From contig NZ_FOBF01000004.1 of assembly GCF_900109355.1 (NCBI RefSeq), forward strand, positions 372,001 through 436,000: a DNA stretch of 64,000 nucleotides, in the 5' to 3' direction. Each line of letters opens with the position of its first letter. The first letter of the stretch is position 1. The notes under the pieces are model-generated. The model was not told where the DNA came from. It ran no database searches and saw only the letters and a list, made by a program, of their open reading frames with translations. Below, piece after piece: positions 20,279 to 29,430 of this stretch. Source of the DNA: Nonomuraea pusilla. GTDB taxonomy: Bacteria > Actinomycetota > Actinomycetes > Streptosporangiales > Streptosporangiaceae. A program made the translations under genes and the position numbers.

Positions 20279-20683
20279 GTGAGCGTCAGCATGCAGAACA
20301 CCGGCACACGGGTGTTTTCCGGCGGTCCCTGGGAGGAGAAGTACGGCTACGCCCGCGCCGTGGTCGTGGGCGACCGGGTGATCGTCTCCGGGTGCACGGC
20401 CGCCACGGCGGGCGGGGAGATCCGCCACGTCGGCGACGCCTACCTGCAGAGCCTGGCCGCGATCGACCTCGCGCTGGAGGCGGTCAGGGCCGGGGGCCTG
20501 AGCCTGGAGGACGTCGTGATGGTCCGCTACTACGTGGTCGAGCACCGGCACTTCGACCACGCGGGCAGGGCCATCGCCGAGAGGTTCGGGGCGGTGCGGC
20601 CCGCCTGCACAGGGGTGAGGGTGGCCGGGCTGGTCGACCCGAGGATGCTGGTCGAGATAGAGATCGAGGCACTGCGAGCATGA
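20279..20683 (+). CDS. Rid-family (YjgF/UK114) protein lacking the RidA arginine
   Basis: 134 residues, GTG start with GGGAGGGG upstream; ATG at 20291 is an alternative. The chorismate-mutase-like Rid fold is evident: [32 protein letters not shown] and the end [12 protein letters not shown]. At the position of E. coli RidA Arg105 (P-A-R) the sequence reads RPACTGVRV, with Cys instead, so imine deaminase activity of the RidA type is doubtful; it fits the Arg-less Rid subfamilies of unknown role. It sits between priA and hisF, overlapping hisF by 4 bp. Confidence 0.88.
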   Translation: MSVSMQNTGTRVFSGGPWEEKYGYARAVVVGDRVIVSGCTAATAGGEIRHVGDAYLQSLAAIDLALEAVRAGGLSLEDVVMVRYYVVEHRHFDHAGRAIAERFGAVRPACTGVRVAGLVDPRMLVEIEIEALRA

Positions 20684-21441
20684 CGGTAGCGGTAAGGGTC
20701 ATCCCCTGTCTCGACGTGGACGCGGGCCGCGTCGTCAAGGGCGTCAACTTCGAGAACCTGCGCGACGCCGGCGACCCGGTGGAACTGGCCAGGCGGTACG
20801 ACGAGGAGGGCGCCGACGAGCTGACCTTCCTCGACATCACGGCGTCGTCCGGCGAGCGCGAGACCATGCTCGACGTGGTTCGCAGGACGGCCGAGCAGGT
20901 GTTCATCCCGCTCACGGTGGGCGGCGGCGTCCGCTCCGTCGAGGACGTCAACCGGCTGCTGCGCGCCGGCGCCGACAAGGTGTCGCTGAACACGGCGGCC
21001 ATCGCCCGTCCCGAGCTGCTGACGGAGGCGTCGCGGCGGTTCGGCGCGCAGTGCGTCGTGCTGTCGGTCGACGCCCGCCGTGCCCCGGGCACGCCGAGCG
21101 GGTTCGAGGTGACCACGCACGGCGGGCGGCGCGGCACCGGCATCGACGCCGTGGAGTGGGCGGCGCGCGGCGAGGAGCTGGGCGTGGGCGAGATCCTGCT
21201 CAACTCGATGGACGGCGACGGCACGCTCGACGGCTACGACCTGGAGATGATCCGGGCGGTGCGGGCGGCGGTGCGGGTGCCGGTGATCGCCAGCGGCGGC
21301 GCGGGGCGGCTGGAGCACTTCCCGCCGGCCGTGGAGGCGGGCGCCGACGCGGTGCTCGCGGCGAGCGTCTTCCACTTCGGCACGCTGAAGATCTCCGAGG
21401 TCAAGGACACCCTCCGCGCAGCCGGCCACCCGGTCCGCTGA
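20680..21441 (+). CDS. hisF: Imidazole glycerol phosphate synthase, cyclase subunit
   Basis: (βα)8-barrel, 253 residues, forms IGP and AICAR with HisH. Catalytic Asp pair: [15 protein letters not shown] near residue 11 and [14 protein letters not shown]. Phosphate sites in LTVGGGVRS and [15 protein letters not shown] overlaps the preceding stop. Last gene of the operon; converges on the glutamine synthetase-like gene 16 bp away. Confidence 0.97.
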   Translation: MTVAVRVIPCLDVDAGRVVKGVNFENLRDAGDPVELARRYDEEGADELTFLDITASSGERETMLDVVRRTAEQVFIPLTVGGGVRSVEDVNRLLRAGADKVSLNTAAIARPELLTEASRRFGAQCVVLSVDARRAPGTPSGFEVTTHGGRRGTGIDAVEWAARGEELGVGEILLNSMDGDGTLDGYDLEMIRAVRAAVRVPVIASGGAGRLEHFPPAVEAGADAVLAASVFHFGTLKISEVKDTLRAAGHPVR

Positions 21442-21457
21442 CCGCCCCACCCGGGGG

Positions 21458-22819
21458 TCAGAAGACGCGGAAGTGGTGGAACAGCTCGTAGGCGGTGTCC
21501 TGCAGGGCGAAGGCGCGCGCCTCCGAGCGCTTGACCGCGAGGTAGGCGGAGCCGCGCAGCGGCCCGAGGGCCTCCATGAGCACGTCGTCGGCCTCCAGCG
21601 CGTCGAGCGCCTCCTCCAGCGAGGACGGCAGCCGCGGGTAGCGTCCCGGCCGGGTGTCGGGGTCGACGTCCACGGCCTCGCCCGGGTCGAGCCCGCGGCG
21701 GATGCCGTCGAGCCCGGCGTGGATCACGGCCCCGAGCGACAGGTACGGGTTGGCGGAGGAGTCGGACGGCTTCAGCTCCAGGTTGGGCTCGCCGCTCTCA
21801 CCGAGCGGCGAGCAGACCCGTACGGCGGCCTCGCGGTTGTCTGGCCCGTACACGGCGTAGGCGCTCGACCACATGCGCGGCGCGAGGCGGCGGAAGCTGT
21901 TGACGCTGCCGCAGGTCAGCGCGGTGAGCGCGGGCAGGTGGGCGAGCAGCCCGGCGATGAAGGCGTCGCGTGCCCCGCCGGGGGCGGCGAAGACGTTCTC
22001 GCCGCCGCGCCACAGCGACAGGTGCAGGTGGGTGCCGTTGCCGGCCTGGTCGGCGATCGGCTTGGGCGCCAGCGACGCCCACAGCGACATCCGGATGGCC
22101 ACGCCGCGCACGGTCTCGCGGTACAGGACGTGGTTGTCGGCGGCGCGCAGGGCAGGGGCGTGCCTGATCGTCAGCTCCTGCTGGCCGTGGCCCAGCTCGG
22201 GATGGTAGTGCTCCACGCGCAGGCCCTGCGTCTCCATGGCCTGCACGAGCGCCATGACGTAGTCGTGGGCCGTGTCGAAGCCCGTGCCGGCGTAGCACAG
22301 GGTGTCGTCCAGCGGCGCCAGCCGGTCCGGCCCGCCGGACGGGTCGGGGAGGCGGCGGCCGAGCGTGAACTCGGGCTCGAACGCGGCCTGCAGCGCGTAG
22401 CCTTCGGCCGCGAGCGCGTCCACCGCCTCCTTGAGGAACGTCCGCGGGCAGGCCGCCCAGGGCGAACCGTCGGGCAGGCGCAGGTCGGACAGCATCGCCG
22501 CGGCCCCTGGCGCGTAGGGCAGCGGCACGTACGTGGCGGGATCCGGAACGATCCGCACCTCGCCCACCGGGCCCAGCTGCTCGACCTCCTGGAGCTGGTC
22601 GAGCATGTTCATCGCCATCATGGCCACCGTGTGCCCGATGCCCGTGCCGACCCGTTCGGCCAGCCGTGACCGGGAAGCCGCCTTGCCGCGGATGACACCT
22701 CCGTGATCGGCGTACAGGAAGCGGATCAGCTCGACGCCGTCAAGCTCGGCGCGTTCGAGGACGCGCCGCACCTGGGCGTCGGGCTGACGGATCGTGGAGC
22801 CGCTGGGACGATCTGTCAT
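21458..22819 (-). CDS. Glutamine synthetase-like γ-glutamyl ligase
   Basis: 453 residues with the GS fold: VELIRFLYADHGGVIRGKA in the β-grasp N-terminus, metal-site acids in FEPEFTLG and HHPELGHGQQEL-type segment (EHYHPELGHGQQELTI), ATP/ammonia region NGTHLHLSLWR and EPNLELKPSDSSANPYLSLGA. It lacks the AMP-loop region of GlnA1 and is closer to the GlnA3/GlnA4-type γ-glutamyl-polyamine or -ethanolamine ligases of Actinomycetes, so it may detoxify amines rather than assimilate ammonia (inference). ATG at 22817-22819 chosen (MTDRPSG); an upstream in-frame start at 22858 is less likely. Next to hisF by convergence. Confidence 0.85.
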   Translation of the reverse strand: MTDRPSGSTIRQPDAQVRRVLERAELDGVELIRFLYADHGGVIRGKAASRSRLAERVGTGIGHTVAMMAMNMLDQLQEVEQLGPVGEVRIVPDPATYVPLPYAPGAAAMLSDLRLPDGSPWAACPRTFLKEAVDALAAEGYALQAAFEPEFTLGRRLPDPSGGPDRLAPLDDTLCYAGTGFDTAHDYVMALVQAMETQGLRVEHYHPELGHGQQELTIRHAPALRAADNHVLYRETVRGVAIRMSLWASLAPKPIADQAGNGTHLHLSLWRGGENVFAAPGGARDAFIAGLLAHLPALTALTCGSVNSFRRLAPRMWSSAYAVYGPDNREAAVRVCSPLGESGEPNLELKPSDSSANPYLSLGAVIHAGLDGIRRGLDPGEAVDVDPDTRPGRYPRLPSSLEEALDALEADDVLMEALGPLRGSAYLAVKRSEARAFALQDTAYELFHHFRVF

Positions 22820-22891
22820 TCTGCCTGAGTAACACGTTCCAGTGCCGCGGGGAAGCACCGGAGTCGGGGGGTGTCACCGGCAGCGTCAAGG

Positions 22892-23053
22892 TCAGGTCAG
22901 CACACTTGAGAAGAACACGGCCAACTGATTAGCTCCATGAATGATTCCGTCGAACACACCGTTGACCGCGGCGGCGGCTTGGGCCGGCCGGGTGAACAGG
23001 TAGAAGACCACGAACGCGACAGCCACGTAGGTGATCACCTTCTTGACCTGCAT
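22892..23053 (-). CDS. Small single-pass membrane protein (53 aa)
   Basis: ATG at 23051-23053 preceded by an excellent CAGGAGG. The protein starts MQVKKVITYVAVAFVVF, a positively charged start then a membrane helix, followed by TRPAQAAAAVNGVFDG and HGANQLAVFFSSVLT. Similar short proteins recur in actinobacterial genomes, to my knowledge without assigned function. It is transcribed toward the glutamine synthetase-like gene (72-bp gap). It could instead be secreted, as RPAQAAA resembles a signal-peptidase site. Confidence 0.75.
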   Translation of the reverse strand: MQVKKVITYVAVAFVVFYLFTRPAQAAAAVNGVFDGIIHGANQLAVFFSSVLT

Positions 23054-23083
23054 GGGGGGCCTCCTGCAGTCCGTTCCCAGCCG

Positions 23084-23089
23084 TATATA
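23084..23089 (-). promoter_or_regulatory. Candidate -10 for the 53-aa gene, with adjacent palindrome
   Basis: TATATA lies 30 bp upstream of the ATG in an AT-richer patch. Just upstream, 23112-23128 is a perfect CATCTTC/GAAGATG inverted repeat with a 3-nt loop, a possible operator overlapping the -35 side. Confidence 0.4.
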
Positions 23090-23175
23090 CCCGGATCTGG
23101 GCGATCACTGGCATCTTCTATGAAGATGTTCTTGATCCTAACCGGGGGGCTTCGTTCGTAGCCATGCTACGGGGT

Positions 23176-23200
23176 GGAACCCCGTGCCGAGCGGGGTTCC
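23176..23200 (-). terminator. Hairpin after the DinB-like gene
   Basis: GGAACCCCG (23176-23184) and CGGGGTTCC (23192-23200) form a perfect 9-bp stem with a 7-nt loop, 16 bp past the stop codon. No U-tract, as is common in high-GC actinobacteria. Confidence 0.55.
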
Positions 23201-23215
23201 CGGCGGGCGCGGCGA

Positions 23216-23845
23216 TCACACACCCAGCTTGGCGACCCTGAGCCGGGCGATCGCGTCCGGCTCGCCGGACAGCTCCACGCGGGCGTGGTCCTGCCGGCCG
23301 AAGCAGAACAGCAGCAGCTCGCTCGCCGGGCCCGAAACCTCCACCCGGCGGCCCTGCTTGGCGCCGCCGATCGCCACGCCGCCGCCGTCGCGGCGCAGCA
23401 CCACGCCCACGGGCGACCTGCGCAGCATGAGCCGGCTCATCGCCGACAGCCGCTTCCAGATCATGCGCTCGAAGTCCGCCGGCATCGTCCTGGGCTCCCA
23501 CGACGGCTGGGCACGGCGCACGTCCTCGTGGTGCACGAAGAACTCCAGCGCGTTCACGGCCTCGTCGAGCGCGGGCAGGAGGCCGTACACGCCGCCCGGC
23601 CTGCGCAGGATGCCCACGAGCTCCGGGTACGGGTGCCTGGCCTTGAGCCGGTTCTGCACCGAGGCGGTGTAGCCGGACAGCGGCCTGATGGCGATGCCGC
23701 CGGCGGCGTCGGGCCTGCGCTCCCTGAGCACCAGGTGGGCGGCCAGGTCGTAGGTGGTCCACCCGTCGCAGAGCGTCGGGGCGTCGGGGCCGAGCCGGTC
23801 GAGCAGGTCGCAGAGCGCGGAACGTTCGCCACGAGCGTGAGTCAC
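23216..23845 (-). CDS. DinB/maleylpyruvate isomerase-like protein (TIGR03085 type)
   Basis: 209 residues. N-terminal four-helix metal-binding domain with CDGWTTYDLAAHLVLRERR and NALEFFVHHEDVRR, the His-bearing motifs of the mycothiol-dependent isomerase/DinB superfamily; the C-terminal β-rich part ends LSGEPDAIARLRVAKLGV. Members are thought to use mycothiol, an Actinobacteria-specific thiol; the reaction here is unknown. GTG start at 23843-23845. Single gene upstream of the 53-aa protein gene, separated by a hairpin. Confidence 0.82.
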   Translation of the reverse strand: MTHARGERSALCDLLDRLGPDAPTLCDGWTTYDLAAHLVLRERRPDAAGGIAIRPLSGYTASVQNRLKARHPYPELVGILRRPGGVYGLLPALDEAVNALEFFVHHEDVRRAQPSWEPRTMPADFERMIWKRLSAMSRLMLRRSPVGVVLRRDGGGVAIGGAKQGRRVEVSGPASELLLFCFGRQDHARVELSGEPDAIARLRVAKLGV

Positions 23846-23934
23846 GTCGTCACCCTACCGGCGGGAATAACCCGGCGATCCGGCGTGATAGGGACATAGG
23901 TACAAACCTTTAGCGTTGAAGGGACACGTACCGA

Positions 23935-25788
23935 GTGGCGAGCAAGGTCACCTCGGCCGTCATGCGTCAAGGACTACGCGTCCTTGGGGTGGCCATTCGC
24001 ACGGAGAAGGCGGTGTTCGCGTCGGCCGTCGTGGCCAGCGCGCTGTACGGCGGCATGACCGTCGCCTCGGCGTGGGCGCTCGGCTGGGCCACGCAGAACG
24101 TCGTGCTCCCCGCCTTCGCCACGGGCCGCGTGGTCGCGGGCACGGTGTGGACCGGCGTGCTGTTCATCGTCGGCACCGCGCTGCTCAAGGCCCTCGGCGT
24201 GGCCGGGCGGCGCATCCTGGCCGGCGTCATGCAGTACCGGATGCAGGCCAGGTCCCGGCGGGAGGTCACCAAGCAGTACCTGCGGCTGCCGCTGTCCTGG
24301 CACCACCGCCACCCCACCGGGCAGCTGCTGTCGAACGCCAGCTCCGACGCCGAGGCCGCCTGGGCGCCGCTCGCGCCGCTGCCGATGGCCGTGGGCGTGG
24401 TCGTCATGCTGGTGACGGCGGCGGTGGCGATCCTGTTCACCGACGTCATGCTCGCCCTGGTCGGCTTCCTGATCTTCCCGGCCATCGCCGTGCTCAACCT
24501 GGTCTACCAGCGCCGGCTCAGCCCGCTCGCCACCCGCGCCCAGCAGCTGCGCGCCGAGGTCAGCGAGATCGCGCACGAGAGCTTCGACGGCGCGCTCGTC
24601 GTCAAGACGCTCGGCAGGGAGGCGCTGGAGACCGAGCGGTTCCGGCGGCGGGCGCACGAGCTGCGCGACGCCAACATCGCCGTCGGCCGGGTACGCGGCC
24701 TGTTCGACCCGATGCTGGAGGCGCTGCCCACGCTCGGCGTGCTCGCGGTGCTCGCCATGGGCGCGGTGCGGCTGTCGGGCGGCTCCATCGACTCCGGCGA
24801 CCTGGTGCAGGTGGCGTACCTGTTCACGCTGCTCGCCTTCCCCATCAGGGCGCTCGGCTGGGTGCTGGCCGAGCTGCCGCGCAGCGTCGTCGGCTGGGAG
24901 CGGGTGCGCGCCGTGCTGGAGGCCACGGGCTCCATGGACTACGGCGAGGCCAGGGCGGAGTCGGCGGCGCCCGCCGCGCTGGAGGTGCGCGGCGTGTCGT
25001 ACGCGTACGGCGAGGGTGACACGGCGGCGCCCGTGCTGCACGACGTGACGTTCGACGTGCCCGCCGGCCGCACCGTCGCGCTCGTCGGCCCCACCGGCTC
25101 GGGCAAGTCCACGCTCGTGCAACTGCTCGTCAGGCTCGTGGACCCCGGCTCGGGCCGGGTGCTGCTCGACGGCACCGACCTGCGCGAGCTGGCGTACGGC
25201 GAGACCGCCGCGGCGGCGGCGCTGGTGCCGCAGCAGACGTTCCTGTTCGACGACACCGTGCGGGGCAACGTGGCGCTCGGCCTGGAGGTGTCCGACGAGG
25301 ACGTGTGGGCGGCGCTGCGGCTGGCCCAGGCCGACGGCTTCGTCGCAAGCCTCGGGTCCGGGCTGGACACGCGGATCGGCGAGCGCGGCGCGTCGCTGTC
25401 GGGCGGCCAGCGCCAGCGCCTCGCGCTGGCCCGCGCCGTGGTGCGCCGCCCGCGCCTGCTCATCCTGGACGACGCCACCTCCAGCGTCGACCCGCAGGTC
25501 GAGGCCAAGATCCTGTACGGGCTGCGTGACGCCGCCGAGCAGGCGACCGTCGTGGTGGTGGCGTACCGGATGGCCACGATCGCCCTCGCCGACGAGGTGG
25601 TCTACCTGGACAGGGGCCGGGTCGTGGACCGCGGGACGCACGAGGAGCTGCTGGGGCGCTGCGAGGGCTATCGCAACCTGGTGACGGCGTACGAGCGGGA
25701 GGAGGCCGAGCGGGCGGCGATCGACGTCCCGGCCTCCGGCGGCGAGGTGGCGGCAGGCGAGGCGGAAGAGGAAGAGGTCAGCGCATGA
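23935..25788 (+). CDS. ABC exporter half-transporter with degenerate ATP site
   Basis: 617 residues: six-helix membrane domain (about 20-310) then nucleotide-binding domain. Walker A GPTGSGKST at 385-393, signature LSGGQ at 488-492. The Walker B end reads LILDDATS, with Asp513 in place of the catalytic Glu, and the H-loop His is Tyr544 (AYRMAT), so its own ATP site should be non-hydrolytic. Together with the next gene it forms an asymmetric heterodimer like TM287/288 or BmrCD. Substrate unknown. GTG start, AAGGGA upstream; stop overlaps the partner's ATG. Confidence 0.92.
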   Translation: MASKVTSAVMRQGLRVLGVAIRTEKAVFASAVVASALYGGMTVASAWALGWATQNVVLPAFATGRVVAGTVWTGVLFIVGTALLKALGVAGRRILAGVMQYRMQARSRREVTKQYLRLPLSWHHRHPTGQLLSNASSDAEAAWAPLAPLPMAVGVVVMLVTAAVAILFTDVMLALVGFLIFPAIAVLNLVYQRRLSPLATRAQQLRAEVSEIAHESFDGALVVKTLGREALETERFRRRAHELRDANIAVGRVRGLFDPMLEALPTLGVLAVLAMGAVRLSGGSIDSGDLVQVAYLFTLLAFPIRALGWVLAELPRSVVGWERVRAVLEATGSMDYGEARAESAAPAALEVRGVSYAYGEGDTAAPVLHDVTFDVPAGRTVALVGPTGSGKSTLVQLLVRLVDPGSGRVLLDGTDLRELAYGETAAAAALVPQQTFLFDDTVRGNVALGLEVSDEDVWAALRLAQADGFVASLGSGLDTRIGERGASLSGGQRQRLALARAVVRRPRLLILDDATSSVDPQVEAKILYGLRDAAEQATVVVVAYRMATIALADEVVYLDRGRVVDRGTHEELLGRCEGYRNLVTAYEREEAERAAIDVPASGGEVAAGEAEEEEVSA

Positions 25789-27677
25789 GCGCGCAGGCGG
25801 GGTCCACGGCGGGGTCCACAGCGGGGTCCACGGCGGGGTCCACGGAGGAGTCCACCGGGAGGCTTGAGGCGCGGCCCACGGCCCAGGCCGGGGCGGCGGC
25901 CGGGCAGGGGCTGCGGGTCGACGGAGACAGGTCGGCGCTGGCGACGATCCGGCACGGCCTGTCGCTGACGCCCGAGTTCAGGAAGGGGCTGCTGGGCACC
26001 CTGGCGCTGGCGGTCGTCGCGACCGTCGGCAAGATCATCGTGCCGATCGCGGTGCAGCAGACCATCGACACCGGCCTCAAGACCGGCACGCCGGACATCC
26101 CCTACATCGTGCGGGCGGTGCTGATCTGCGCCGCGGCGGTGGTGCTGACGGCGCTCGCCGCGTACGTGATGAACGTCCGCCTCTACAAGGCCACCGAGTC
26201 GTCGCTCGCCACCCTGCGGGTGCGCGGGTTCCGCCACGTCCACGACCTGTCGGTGCTCACCCAGAACAGCGAGCGGCGCGGCGCCCTCGTCTCCCGCGTG
26301 ACGAACGACGTCGACCAGATCAGCACGTTCATGCAGTGGGGCGGGCTGATGATCATCGTGTCGCTGGGCCAGCTCTTCGTGGCCAGCGTGCTGATGTTCG
26401 TCTACTCCTGGCAGCTCACGCTGCTGGTCTGGGTCTGCTTCATCCCGTTGATGATCGCGCTGCCGCGGTTCCAGCGGCTGCTGTCGCGGGCGTACACCGC
26501 CGTGCGGGAGCGCACCGGCGACATGCTGGCCGCCGTCAGCGAGTCGGTCGTCGGCGCCACCGTGATCCGCGCGTACGCCTCCGAGCGCCGCACCGCCGAG
26601 CGCGTCGACACGGCCGTCGACGCCAACAAGGCCGCCCAGGTGCGGGCGCAGACCATCGTCGGCTTCGTCTTCCCGCTGACCGAGATCGTGGCCGCCGTCG
26701 CGATCGCCGGGATCGTCCTGCTGGGTGTGCGCCTCGGCCTGTCCCACGACATCACCGCCGGCCGCCTGGTGGCGTTCCTGTTCCTCGTGACCCTGTTCGT
26801 CTCGCCGCTGCAGACCGCCACCGAGGTGCTGAACGAGGCGCAGAACGCCGTCGCCGGCTGGAGGCGCATCCTCGGCGTGCTCGACACGCCCCCCGACGTC
26901 GCCGACCCCGGCGAGCGCGGCGCCGAGCTGCCGAGAGGGCCCATCTCCGTGGCGTTCGAGGACGTCGAGTTCGCCTACCCGGGCGGGGCGCCCGTCCTGC
27001 GCGGCGTGAACGTCGAGATCCCGCCGCGCTCCCGCGTGGCCGTCGTGGGGGAGACCGGCTCGGGCAAGACGACGTTCGCCAAGCTGCTGACCCGCCTCAT
27101 GGACCCGGTCGCGGGCCGCGTCACCGTGGACGGGTACGACCTGCGCGACGTCCGCTTCTCGTCGCTGCGGGAGCGGATCGTCATGGTGCCGCAGGACGGC
27201 TTCCTGTTCGACGGCACGCTGGAGGAGAACATCCGCTACGGCAAGCCGTCGGCCACCCGTGACGAGATCCGGCTCGCGCTGACCGAGCTGGGCCTGGCCG
27301 ACTGGCTGGAGGGCCTGCCCGCCGGGCTGGAGACGCCGGTGGGGCAGCGCGGCGAGTCGCTGTCGGCGGGGGAGCGGCAGCTCGTCGCCCTGGCCCGCGC
27401 CTACCTCGCCGACCCCGACCTGCTGCTCCTGGACGAGGCCACCTCGGCCGTCGACCCCGCCACCGAGGTGCGGCTCGCCCGCGCCCTGGAGGGCGTCACC
27501 AGGGGGCGGACGGCCGTCTCGATCGCGCACCGGCTGTCCACGGCGGAGAACGCCGACGAGGTGCTGGTCTTCGACGCCGGGCGGCTGGTGCAGCGCGGCC
27601 CGCACGCCGAGCTGGTGAAGGAGCCGGGCGTGTACGCCGACCTGCACGCCTCCTGGGTGTCGGCCGCCCGCTCCTGA
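25785..27677 (+). CDS. ABC exporter half-transporter, catalytic partner
   Basis: 630 residues. An N-terminal low-complexity tail contains four exact-length Ala-Gly-Ser-Thr repeats (12-bp units, 25797-25844). Then six membrane helices and a nucleotide-binding domain with Walker A GETGSGKT (422-429), canonical Walker B Glu551 (LLLLDEATSAVD) and His582 (SIAHRLST). Its signature is LSAGE (526-530) rather than LSGGQ. Since each site pairs one protein's Walker motifs with the other's signature, the degenerate site (Asp513/Tyr544 plus LSAGE) and the canonical site (Glu551/His582 plus LSGGQ) segregate cleanly. Confidence 0.93.
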   Translation: MSAQAGSTAGSTAGSTAGSTEESTGRLEARPTAQAGAAAGQGLRVDGDRSALATIRHGLSLTPEFRKGLLGTLALAVVATVGKIIVPIAVQQTIDTGLKTGTPDIPYIVRAVLICAAAVVLTALAAYVMNVRLYKATESSLATLRVRGFRHVHDLSVLTQNSERRGALVSRVTNDVDQISTFMQWGGLMIIVSLGQLFVASVLMFVYSWQLTLLVWVCFIPLMIALPRFQRLLSRAYTAVRERTGDMLAAVSESVVGATVIRAYASERRTAERVDTAVDANKAAQVRAQTIVGFVFPLTEIVAAVAIAGIVLLGVRLGLSHDITAGRLVAFLFLVTLFVSPLQTATEVLNEAQNAVAGWRRILGVLDTPPDVADPGERGAELPRGPISVAFEDVEFAYPGGAPVLRGVNVEIPPRSRVAVVGETGSGKTTFAKLLTRLMDPVAGRVTVDGYDLRDVRFSSLRERIVMVPQDGFLFDGTLEENIRYGKPSATRDEIRLALTELGLADWLEGLPAGLETPVGQRGESLSAGERQLVALARAYLADPDLLLLDEATSAVDPATEVRLARALEGVTRGRTAVSIAHRLSTAENADEVLVFDAGRLVQRGPHAELVKEPGVYADLHASWVSAARS

Positions 27678-27688
27678 GTCGCGGGGGC

Positions 27689-28078
27689 TCAGTCGCGGAC
27701 GGCGGCGAACGTCACGCTCGTGCCCTTGGGGCCCGAGACGATCGTGACGTGGTCGCACAACATCCTGGCCAGCCACAGCCCGCGCCCGCCGGTGGCCAGG
27801 CCGGCGGGCGGCCGCGCGTCGCCCATCCAGCCGGGCGGCAGCCCGGGGCCCTCGTCGGTGACCTCGCACCACAGCCGCCCGCCCTGCGACCACAGCCGCA
27901 GCCGGCCGCGCCCGCCGCCGTGCACGACGGCGTTCGTGGTGATCTCGTTGACCGCCAGCACGAAGTCCTCGAGCTGGCGGCCCGACAGCCCCTCGTACGC
28001 GGCCTGCTCGCTGACCGCCCTGCGCAGGCAGGTGATGCGCCCGCGGGCGAAACTCGCGCTGAGCACCTGTCTACACAT
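27689..28078 (-). CDS. Anti-sigma-factor-type serine kinase / HATPase
   Basis: 129 residues, GHKL ATPase fold of the RsbW/SpoIIAB type: N box AVNEITTNAVVHGG, G1 box DEGPGLPPG, G2 box TGGRGLWLARMLCD. Probably phosphorylates or sequesters STAS proteins or a sigma factor. Overlaps the MEDS-STAS gene by 8 bp on the same strand, so the two are coupled and likely partners. The target sigma factor is not in the window. ATG at 28076-28078. Confidence 0.88.
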   Translation of the reverse strand: MCRQVLSASFARGRITCLRRAVSEQAAYEGLSGRQLEDFVLAVNEITTNAVVHGGGRGRLRLWSQGGRLWCEVTDEGPGLPPGWMGDARPPAGLATGGRGLWLARMLCDHVTIVSGPKGTSVTFAAVRD

Positions 28079-28907
28079 CGCCTGCCCGGCACAGCGTGAG
28101 GTGGTCGTCGGCCCCGACCAGCCTGAGCACGCGCGCGACGGTCTCGCGGCAGACGACCACGGTGGAACCGGGCGGCCTGGCCAGACCGGCGGCCGTGAAC
28201 AGGCGGGCCGAGCCCGCGTCGATGAAGTCGAGGTCGCGGGCGTCGATGACGACGCGGCCCGGCTCGCGCTCCAGCCGCGCGAGCACGGAGGCGAGGGCCT
28301 GCCGGTTGGTGAGGTCGGCGTCGCCCCACAGCCGCAGCCCCGGCGGGGCGCAGGTGGTGGCGAAGCGCAGCAGCGCCTGCTCGGGGGTGATCGGGTGCAC
28401 CGCGGACGCCCGATCGAGGGCCTCGCGCGAGAACAGCTGCCGGTCGTACAGGCAGACCGCGGCGAGCCAGCGCTCGCCGAACAGGTCGTTCGTGCCCGCC
28501 TCCAGCGCCGCCTGCCCGGCCGGGTCGGCCAGGCCCCAGGAGGCGTCGACGAGCGCGTACACGCCGTGGTGGCCGTGCCTGCGGGCCCGCTCGCCCGCGG
28601 CGGACAGCGCGGCCGTCAGCCGGGCGGGGTCGGGGCGGCCCCCCGTGAAGTGGGTGTCGGCGCAGGACAGGATCTCCACCTGCCCGGACGACTCGATGTC
28701 GGCGAAACCGGGGACGAGCGGCGCGAGCCGCTCGCGCGTGAGCGCCGGGGTGTCGGCGTGCACGAGGACGACGACCTTGGCGCGGCGGCGCAGGCCGTTC
28801 AGCGTGAACTCCCCGGCGGCCGCCACGCGCCCGCGCTCGCCCGTGACGGGCAGGCAGACGTGGTCTCCGAGGTCGGGGTCGAGGACCCGGCCGGCGACGT
28901 GCACCAC
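28071..28907 (-). CDS. MEDS-domain and STAS-domain regulator
   Basis: 278 residues. The N-terminal about 180 residues resemble the MEDS (DcmR sensory) domain: [36 protein letters not shown] and [11 protein letters not shown]. The C-terminal about 90 residues are a STAS fold ([36 protein letters not shown]), with Ala where phosphorylatable Ser/Thr is usual (FIDAGSA; the Ser is one residue on). Such fusions couple a sensor to partner switching. GTG start with GGAGGAGG upstream. Divergent from the STAS gene. Confidence 0.82.
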   Translation of the reverse strand: MVHVAGRVLDPDLGDHVCLPVTGERGRVAAAGEFTLNGLRRRAKVVVLVHADTPALTRERLAPLVPGFADIESSGQVEILSCADTHFTGGRPDPARLTAALSAAGERARRHGHHGVYALVDASWGLADPAGQAALEAGTNDLFGERWLAAVCLYDRQLFSREALDRASAVHPITPEQALLRFATTCAPPGLRLWGDADLTNRQALASVLARLEREPGRVVIDARDLDFIDAGSARLFTAAGLARPPGSTVVVCRETVARVLRLVGADDHLTLCRAGDV

Positions 28908-29069
28908 GATGGCCTCCTCCCCGGCGCTCCCCGGTACGCGTCGCCCCAGAACCTACTCCGCCAGATCCCATCACGTACCGCGTTCTCGGCAAAACACACG
29001 GTGACGTGATGCTGGAAGGTGTACCTTTTCGGACGGGCCGCCCTGTGGACGGGTTTGAGGAGCATGGGC

Positions 29070-29420
29070 GTGGATGTGCTGGAGATGACGCGTCGCCGAC
29101 ACGGCGAGACGGTGGTGGTCAGCCTCGCGGGAGAGCTCGACGTCGACAACGTGTCGAAGGTGCAGCGGTGCCTGGACGAGGCCGTGGAGACCGGCGAGCC
29201 GGAGGCCCGCGTCCCTCGCCTGGTGGTGGACCTGTCGGCGCTGACGTTCATCGACACCACGGGCCTCGGCGTCCTGGTGCGCCAGCTCGCCGCGCTGCGG
29301 GCGAGGAACGGCACGATGGCCCTGGTCGCCCCCGACGGCCAGGTGCTGCGCCGGTTGCGCAGGACGAACCTGGCCCCGCTGTTCCCCATCTACGACACCC
29401 TCGCCCAGGCGCTCGCCTGA
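29070..29420 (+). CDS. STAS-domain anti-sigma factor antagonist
   Basis: 116 residues. [21 protein letters not shown] and [19 protein letters not shown] are the hallmark strands; the regulatory phospho-residue is Thr in DTTG. GTG at 29070 gives 7-bp spacing to GAGGAG; ATG at 29064 is too close, and a longer frame to 29019 is unlikely. With the divergent HATPase and MEDS-STAS genes it completes a kinase-antagonist switch (inference). Confidence 0.88.
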   Translation: MDVLEMTRRRHGETVVVSLAGELDVDNVSKVQRCLDEAVETGEPEARVPRLVVDLSALTFIDTTGLGVLVRQLAALRARNGTMALVAPDGQVLRRLRRTNLAPLFPIYDTLAQALA

Positions 29421-29430
29421 GCCGTGGCGC

